DNA of 27,526 bases. Origin: CAIWXH01 sp964555675 (lineage in GTDB: Bacteria; Chloroflexota; Chloroflexia; Chloroflexales; Chloroflexaceae). The position numbers and the translations under genes are program-made. Below are positions 23,765 through 27,526 of this stretch, one piece after another. Positions within the stretch are counted from its first letter, which is position 1. Each line of letters starts with the position of its first letter. Location of the stretch: the NCBI GenBank assembly GCA_964555675.1, contig CAZKTU010000069.1, forward strand, positions 1-27,526, in the 5' to 3' direction. The notes below the pieces were generated by a model. That model searched no databases. It was not told the origin of the DNA and worked only from the letters and a program-made list of their open reading frames with translations.

Positions 23765-24436
23765 ATGCTCATGACGATGATCCGCAGCAGCCAGGCCGTG
23801 GTGATTCAGCCATCGGTGGCGAACTTCGAGGCCCACGAGCGCCGCAAGCTCTGGTGGGCGCTGCTCTATGTCGCCCTTGGCGCGACGATCACCGCCACGA
23901 TCGGCTGGCTAACCTTCCAGTTCCAGCGCCCGTTCATCGAGCAGCAGAACGAGGTTGTGGCCGCCTGGCTCGCCAACCTCGAGCGCCAGGTGGGCCAGCC
24001 CTTGCCGCTGCTCGACCTCTTCACCCCCGATGACGCCGGGATCCCGGTCGTCTCGAATGTCCTGGGCACGCTGCTCGGCTTCCTCACCTACCTGACGCTC
24101 GTATTTCTGCTTGGCCGCCTGCTGGGGGGGAGCGGCAGGTTCGCCGAGCTAGCCTATGATCTCGCGCTCTTCTGGGTGCCGGTCTCGGTCGCCTCGGCCC
24201 TGATCAATGTCTTCTCGTTCGGCCTCTTCTCCTGTCTGACCGCGCCCCTGGCGATCTTTGTGACCTTCTACGGGCTCTACCTGACCTACCTCAGCGTGCA
24301 GGCCGGCATGAACCTGCCCCCCCGCCGCGCCCTCATCCTGGTCTTCATCCCGGCGGCGCTCTACTTCCTGGTCATGTGTGCCGTGATCGTCGTGATTATC
24401 GCTGCCGCAGGCCTCGAGGTGCAGCGACTGCAGTAG
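23765..24436 (+). CDS. Yip1-type membrane protein
   Basis: A 223-aa membrane protein with about five helices. The opening HERRKLWWALLYVALGATITATIG, a soluble loop, then four closely spaced helices (LGTLLGFLTYLTLVFLLG to VMCAVIVVIIAAAG) and the YLTYLSVQAGMNL loop fit the bacterial YIP1 family of unknown function. The ATG at 23765 has GGAG upstream; an ATG six bases later is also possible. It follows the hydrolase by 13 bp and is almost certainly in the same transcript, so the two may work at the same membrane site. Confidence 0.75.
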   Translation: MLMTMIRSSQAVVIQPSVANFEAHERRKLWWALLYVALGATITATIGWLTFQFQRPFIEQQNEVVAAWLANLERQVGQPLPLLDLFTPDDAGIPVVSNVLGTLLGFLTYLTLVFLLGRLLGGSGRFAELAYDLALFWVPVSVASALINVFSFGLFSCLTAPLAIFVTFYGLYLTYLSVQAGMNLPPRRALILVFIPAALYFLVMCAVIVVIIAAAGLEVQRLQ

Positions 24437-24448
24437 GAGATCCGGCAC

Positions 24449-24478
24449 TTGACGATGTTGCGCACCTGCGGTTATCCT
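24449..24478 (+). promoter_or_regulatory. Candidate promoter of DUF1269 paralogue 2
   Basis: TTGACG (24449-24454) matches five of six -35 bases, followed by an 18-bp spacer and TATCCT (24473-24478). The ATG at 24564 is 85 nt downstream. Confidence 0.5.
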
Positions 24479-24563
24479 GCTACCGACCCTGGTTACGGCT
24501 TTTGCGGCTGTAATCGGGGTTGGCACTGCACTGAGCCGTTAATCAATGCGAAGGAGCACCCCG

Positions 24564-25055
24564 ATGGCACACCTGACTGTGGTTAAGTTCCCGACGGCCG
24601 AAGGCGCTGAGCAGATCCTGGGCACCCTCGAGGGCCTGCAGAAGCAGCAGCTGATCACCATCCACGATGCGGCGATCGTCACCTGGCCGGCCGACAAGAA
24701 GAAGCCGAAGACCCGCCAGCTCTACAACATGGCCGGCGCCGGGGCCCTCAACGGCACCTTCTGGGGCATGCTCTTCGGCCTGCTCTTCCTGAACCCCTTC
24801 CTCGGCGCGGCCGTCGGCGCGGCCACGGGCGCCCTGGTGGGCAGCTTCACCGACATCGGGATCGACGACCGCTTCATCAAAGAGGTCCAGGCCAAGGTCA
24901 CCGCGGGCACTTCGGCCCTCTTCCTGATGAGCAGCAACGAGGTGCTCGACCGCATCTCCGATACCCTGAAGGGCCAGCCCTTCGAGCTGATCGCCAGCAA
25001 CCTCTCGGCCGAGCAGGAGGCCAAGCTGAACGAGTACTTCGCCGAGGCCGAGTAA
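24564..25055 (+). CDS. DUF1269 family membrane-associated protein (paralogue 2)
   Basis: A 163-aa DUF1269 protein. It opens AHLTVVKFPTAEGAEQIL and continues with a helix-rich LQKQQLITIHDAAIV. The central glycine-rich hydrophobic segment (GAGALNGTFWGMLFGLLFL and onward) may associate with membranes, followed by the DIGIDDRFIKEVQAKV block. Lysines 46-53 (DKKKPKTR) form a basic patch absent from paralogue 1. AAGGAG at 24551-24556 favours the ATG at 24564 over the one at 24546. It has its own promoter and is closed by a strong hairpin at 25079-25118, so it is probably monocistronic. Function unknown. Confidence 0.87.
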   Translation: MAHLTVVKFPTAEGAEQILGTLEGLQKQQLITIHDAAIVTWPADKKKPKTRQLYNMAGAGALNGTFWGMLFGLLFLNPFLGAAVGAATGALVGSFTDIGIDDRFIKEVQAKVTAGTSALFLMSSNEVLDRISDTLKGQPFELIASNLSAEQEAKLNEYFAEAE

Positions 25056-25078
25056 GGCCGCGCCGGTTCTGGCTCATT

Positions 25079-25118
25079 GATCGCCGAAGGGGTAGCCGCA
25101 CCCCTTCGGCGGTCTTCT
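25079..25118 (+). terminator. Rho-independent-type terminator after DUF1269 paralogue 2
   Basis: A perfect 12-bp stem (25082-25093 with 25100-25111) around a 6-nt loop, extendable to 15 bp with one G-T pair, followed by the T-rich TCTTCT. It starts 23 nt after the stop at 25055. It is the most convincing terminator in the window. Confidence 0.7.
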
Positions 25119-25132
25119 ATGAAGGGGCGTCG

Positions 25133-26893
25133 ATGAAGACCAACAACTACGTCCTCTACTGGGAGGCCGAGTTCAACCGGCCCGACTACTACCCGATCAC
25201 TCAGCGTCCTGACCCCGCCCTCTACCGGCCGATCGGGGCCTGGACGGGCAGGCTGATCCTCCCCGCCGTGGCCGAACGATCCCATGTGCTCGGCACCTGG
25301 CTCGAGGTCTCCCACACCCCTGAGGAGCACCAGGCCCTGCTAGGCCAGAAGGTGCGTCTGCGCTGGGAGGATACGCCGGCGCTCAATGCGGCTTTCTGGG
25401 GCGCGGCCCGCGACGTCTACTTCGACGCAGACTCGTACGAGGCCGCCGAGAACGGCACGGTCCTCGCCCACCGGGTGGATGGGCTCAAGGATGTCAACCC
25501 CCTCGAGTCGCTGTCGGCCGCCCACCCCAACGACGACGTGCTCGTGCGCCTCGACGGCCAGGTGCGCGTGCTCGCCCGGCCCGAGGATGGCGGCGAGCCG
25601 ATCATCTTCGTGACCCGCATGCCCGTCGAGATCACCGCCCGCTTCTACGCCCTGGTGCAGTTCGTGGCCCCCGCCGCCGGCGATGGCTACACGGTGCGCC
25701 ACTATGACCGCGCCGCGGGCGCCTTCAGCGGCCCCGAGGAGGTCGTGCGCATGATCGAGGTGGTGCCCAACCGCGATGATACGCGCAGCAGCACCGCCGC
25801 CGGGATCGAGCGCTCGCCCTGCAACGAGGCCGGCTGGTACATCTATGGCGACCCCGACGCCGCCGGGCGTTTCGTCGTGCGGGCCCTGACGCCGCGCCAG
25901 CTCGTGCGCCTGCAGCCGCAGCTCTACTGCGACAGCGTCAAGGAGTCGATGGAGTACCTCAAGCCGAAGGCCTGGAAGCAGGCCGCCGTGAAGGGCACCG
26001 CGACCTCGGCGCTCCTGGTCGGCGAGGGGATGACGCCCCGCGCCGCTTTCGCCTCCTGGAAGGTGGGCGATCGGGCCCTGCTCATCCACCTCTTCGGCGG
26101 GATCGGCGGCGCCAAGACCGAGCCCAACGCGAAGACCCCGCTCTTCTGGGGCCACTTCGCCTTCGGCGAGGCCACCGTGATCGAGGAGCCTCTGAGCGGC
26201 GAGCCGACCTTCGATATCATCTACCACCAGGTCTATGTGCACAACCCCCACGGGCTGCAGTCGGGCGCTCTCCACTACACCCGCTACACCGGCGACCGGC
26301 AGTTCGGCTGGCTGGGCGTGCGCCCCGTCCAGGACCTGCTGGTCAAGCTCGATGGGCTCACCAGCGACTTCACCGTCTGGGGCAACCGGCTCTCGCCCCT
26401 CGACCTGATCATCGCCTCGCTCGAGGTGATGACGGCCCGCTACAGGATCGCCGACGGCCGCGGCGGCACCCGGGTTGGCGCCGCCAACAACTGCGCCCAG
26501 GATTCGTCCCAGGCCCTCTTCGGGGCGATGCACAAGGCCAGCAAGCTGCTCGCCGGGCGGGCCGACATCAAGGCCGAGCTGACCGATACCCCCGAGGAGG
26601 CGCGCCAGTTCGCCAAGCTCGAGCGGATCACCGCCGACCTGCGCAGCGTCCTGGCCCCGTGGGGCTCGACCCGCGAGGATTGGGAGTACGGGATCACCAA
26701 CCTCGGCGCCTCGGCGAGCTTCGTCGGCACGGTCAGCAGGGCGGCGACGAGCTGGCGCACCATGCTGCCCCCCGTGGCGGCCCGGGCTCTGGCCGAGACC
26801 TTCCTCGAGAATGGGGCCTCGATCTGGGCGCTACGCTCGCACCAGGTCGGCGGCGACGACCCCGACATCGAGCCGATCGTGCCGAATATCTGA
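25133..26893 (+). CDS. Unassigned 586-aa protein, possible permuted papain-fold enzyme
   Basis: A 586-aa soluble protein with no signal peptide or clear membrane helix. I do not recognise a named family with certainty. Residues about 1-300 look like mixed beta-rich domains (YWVG-like opening RPIGAWTGRLILP). Residues 311-350 read VGDRALLIHLFGG, then FWGHFAFGEATVIEE, which looks like the two core strands of NlpC/P60 or YiiX-type folds with His341. About 110 residues later comes AANNCAQDSSQALF with Cys454 at a helix start. His before Cys is the order in circularly permuted papain-fold enzymes. I dimly recall CxQDSxQAL in cyanobacterial proteins annotated as Abi/CAAX proteases. GAAGGGG precedes the ATG. 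A membrane protein gene follows after 14 bp. Confidence 0.7.
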   Translation: MKTNNYVLYWEAEFNRPDYYPITQRPDPALYRPIGAWTGRLILPAVAERSHVLGTWLEVSHTPEEHQALLGQKVRLRWEDTPALNAAFWGAARDVYFDADSYEAAENGTVLAHRVDGLKDVNPLESLSAAHPNDDVLVRLDGQVRVLARPEDGGEPIIFVTRMPVEITARFYALVQFVAPAAGDGYTVRHYDRAAGAFSGPEEVVRMIEVVPNRDDTRSSTAAGIERSPCNEAGWYIYGDPDAAGRFVVRALTPRQLVRLQPQLYCDSVKESMEYLKPKAWKQAAVKGTATSALLVGEGMTPRAAFASWKVGDRALLIHLFGGIGGAKTEPNAKTPLFWGHFAFGEATVIEEPLSGEPTFDIIYHQVYVHNPHGLQSGALHYTRYTGDRQFGWLGVRPVQDLLVKLDGLTSDFTVWGNRLSPLDLIIASLEVMTARYRIADGRGGTRVGAANNCAQDSSQALFGAMHKASKLLAGRADIKAELTDTPEEARQFAKLERITADLRSVLAPWGSTREDWEYGITNLGASASFVGTVSRAATSWRTMLPPVAARALAETFLENGASIWALRSHQVGGDDPDIEPIVPNI

Positions 26894-26907
26894 GAGGAAC
26901 ACCCCCC

Positions 26908-27435
26908 ATGCTGGCAGCCCTCGTTCAGATCCTGGTCGGCCTGGCCTCGCTGCTCTTCGGGCGACGCCTCTACTGGCTCTTCATCGGCCTGGCCGGCTTC
27001 GTCTTCGGCCTGCTGCTGGGTGGGGCGCTCTTCAGCGGTCAGCCGCAGATCCTCAGCTTCTTTCTGGCCCTGGTGATCGGCGCGGGCATGGCCGCGCTGG
27101 CCCTCTTCATCCAGCGCCCGCTGGTCGCCCTCGGGGCCTTCTTCGGACTGGGGGCCCTGTTCGTCACGATCGCCAACGCGATGGGGATCACCGGGCTCCT
27201 GGCCGCGCTCTTCTTCCTGGTCGGCGGGATTATCGGCGCCGTGCTGGTCTTCCTGTTCTTCGACTGGGCCCTGATCATCAACTCGTCGCTGTCGGGGGCC
27301 GGGGCGATCGCCGCCGGGCTGGCGACGCTCATGCCCTTCCTCGGGGGCCTGATCGGCTTCCTGCTGCTGATCGCCCTGGCCGTGGTCGGGATCGGCTTCC
27401 AGGCCCGCGACCTGCGCGGCGAGCTGCGCTCCTAA
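26908..27435 (+). CDS. DUF4203-like multi-pass membrane protein
   Basis: A 175-aa very hydrophobic protein with about seven short helices. The opening FGRRLYWLFIGLAGFVFGLLLGG and the repeated small-residue helices resemble the TMEM198/DUF4203 membrane family. The C-terminus is short and charged (QARDLRGELRS). GAGAGGAA precedes the ATG at 26908. It starts 14 bp after the 586-aa gene, so they are surely co-transcribed and may form a membrane-tethered pair. No catalytic motif is visible. Confidence 0.75.
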   Translation: MLAALVQILVGLASLLFGRRLYWLFIGLAGFVFGLLLGGALFSGQPQILSFFLALVIGAGMAALALFIQRPLVALGAFFGLGALFVTIANAMGITGLLAALFFLVGGIIGAVLVFLFFDWALIINSSLSGAGAIAAGLATLMPFLGGLIGFLLLIALAVVGIGFQARDLRGELRS

Positions 27436-27473
27436 GCCAGGGCTCTAGTAATCGTCCGAGCTACTCTGACGGG

Positions 27474-27526
27474 TGGGGCGCACACATGGGTGGTGGGGCG
27501 CACACATGGGTGGTGGGGCGCACACA
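27474..27526. repeat. 20-bp tandem repeat running off the right edge
   Basis: TGGGGCGCACACA recurs exactly every 20 bp at 27474, 27494 and 27514; the last copy is cut by the window end. The unit resembles the left-edge repeat (GGGCAGACACATGGG) with AGAC changed to GCAC. The 38 bp between the stop at 27435 and the repeat show nothing else. Confidence 0.85.

Noticed and set aside
27474..27526. The regular 20-bp repeat as the start of a CRISPR array
   Set aside because: There are no unique spacers: the whole 20-bp period is repeated, and no cas gene is near.

Overview
The window is a piece of a high-GC bacterial chromosome, most likely from the Chloroflexota, class Chloroflexia (relatives of Roseiflexus, Chloroflexus or Kouleothrix). 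This rests on family recollection, not a search. The pointers are a large MalT-like LuxR (LAL) regulator, a BTAD/AAA regulator with an integrase-arm-like N-terminus, a DUF4058 protein, a small WF-rich protein paired with a zinc-less MDR oxidoreductase, and GC-rich REP-like intergenic repeats. I see no rRNA, tRNA, phage, transposase or CRISPR array.

Layout. 1-162: the possible tail of a gene entering from the left, then short tandem/palindromic repeats. 163-3397 (minus): an amidohydrolase, a zinc-ribbon membrane protein and an SMP-30/gluconolactonase-type protein. 3753-5657 (plus, divergent): nucleoside hydrolase followed by a threonine dehydratase-like PLP enzyme. 5679-6758 (minus): a TPM-domain lipoprotein. 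6952-7317: a four-helix holin-like membrane protein. 7567-11657: a serine beta-lactamase-fold hydrolase and a LAL regulator in one operon. 11763-13004: an 83-residue protein and an MDR oxidoreductase whose codon use differs from its neighbours. 13098-14327: an MFS exporter. 14416-15189 (minus): DUF4058. 15346-18699 (minus): BTAD/AAA/TPR regulator. 18864-20669: a membrane protein and an atypical SDR. 20767-22381 (minus): HEAT-repeat protein and a DUF1269 protein. 22645-27435 (plus): a membrane-anchored alpha/beta hydrolase, a Yip1-type membrane protein, a second DUF1269 protein, a 586-residue protein I cannot assign, and a DUF4203-like membrane protein. The right edge carries another tandem repeat related to the one on the left edge.

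How they fit. The left third looks like small-molecule catabolism and salvage (amidohydrolase, nucleoside hydrolase, sugar-lactonase fold, dehydratase). The middle holds two large STAND-type regulators beside ordinary accessory enzymes. The right third (about 20.8-27.4 kb) is the least explained part: a run of membrane or membrane-associated proteins, two of them DUF1269 paralogues, with two likely hydrolases. The 586-residue protein has a His-strand then Cys-helix order reminiscent of circularly permuted papain-fold enzymes. The membrane-anchored hydrolase has a readable Ser-Asp-His order. That region is where I would look for an undescribed system. Intergenic spaces hold a REP-like repeat family (three copies, one of which supplies a stop codon), several strong hairpins and a recurring extended -10 promoter element.
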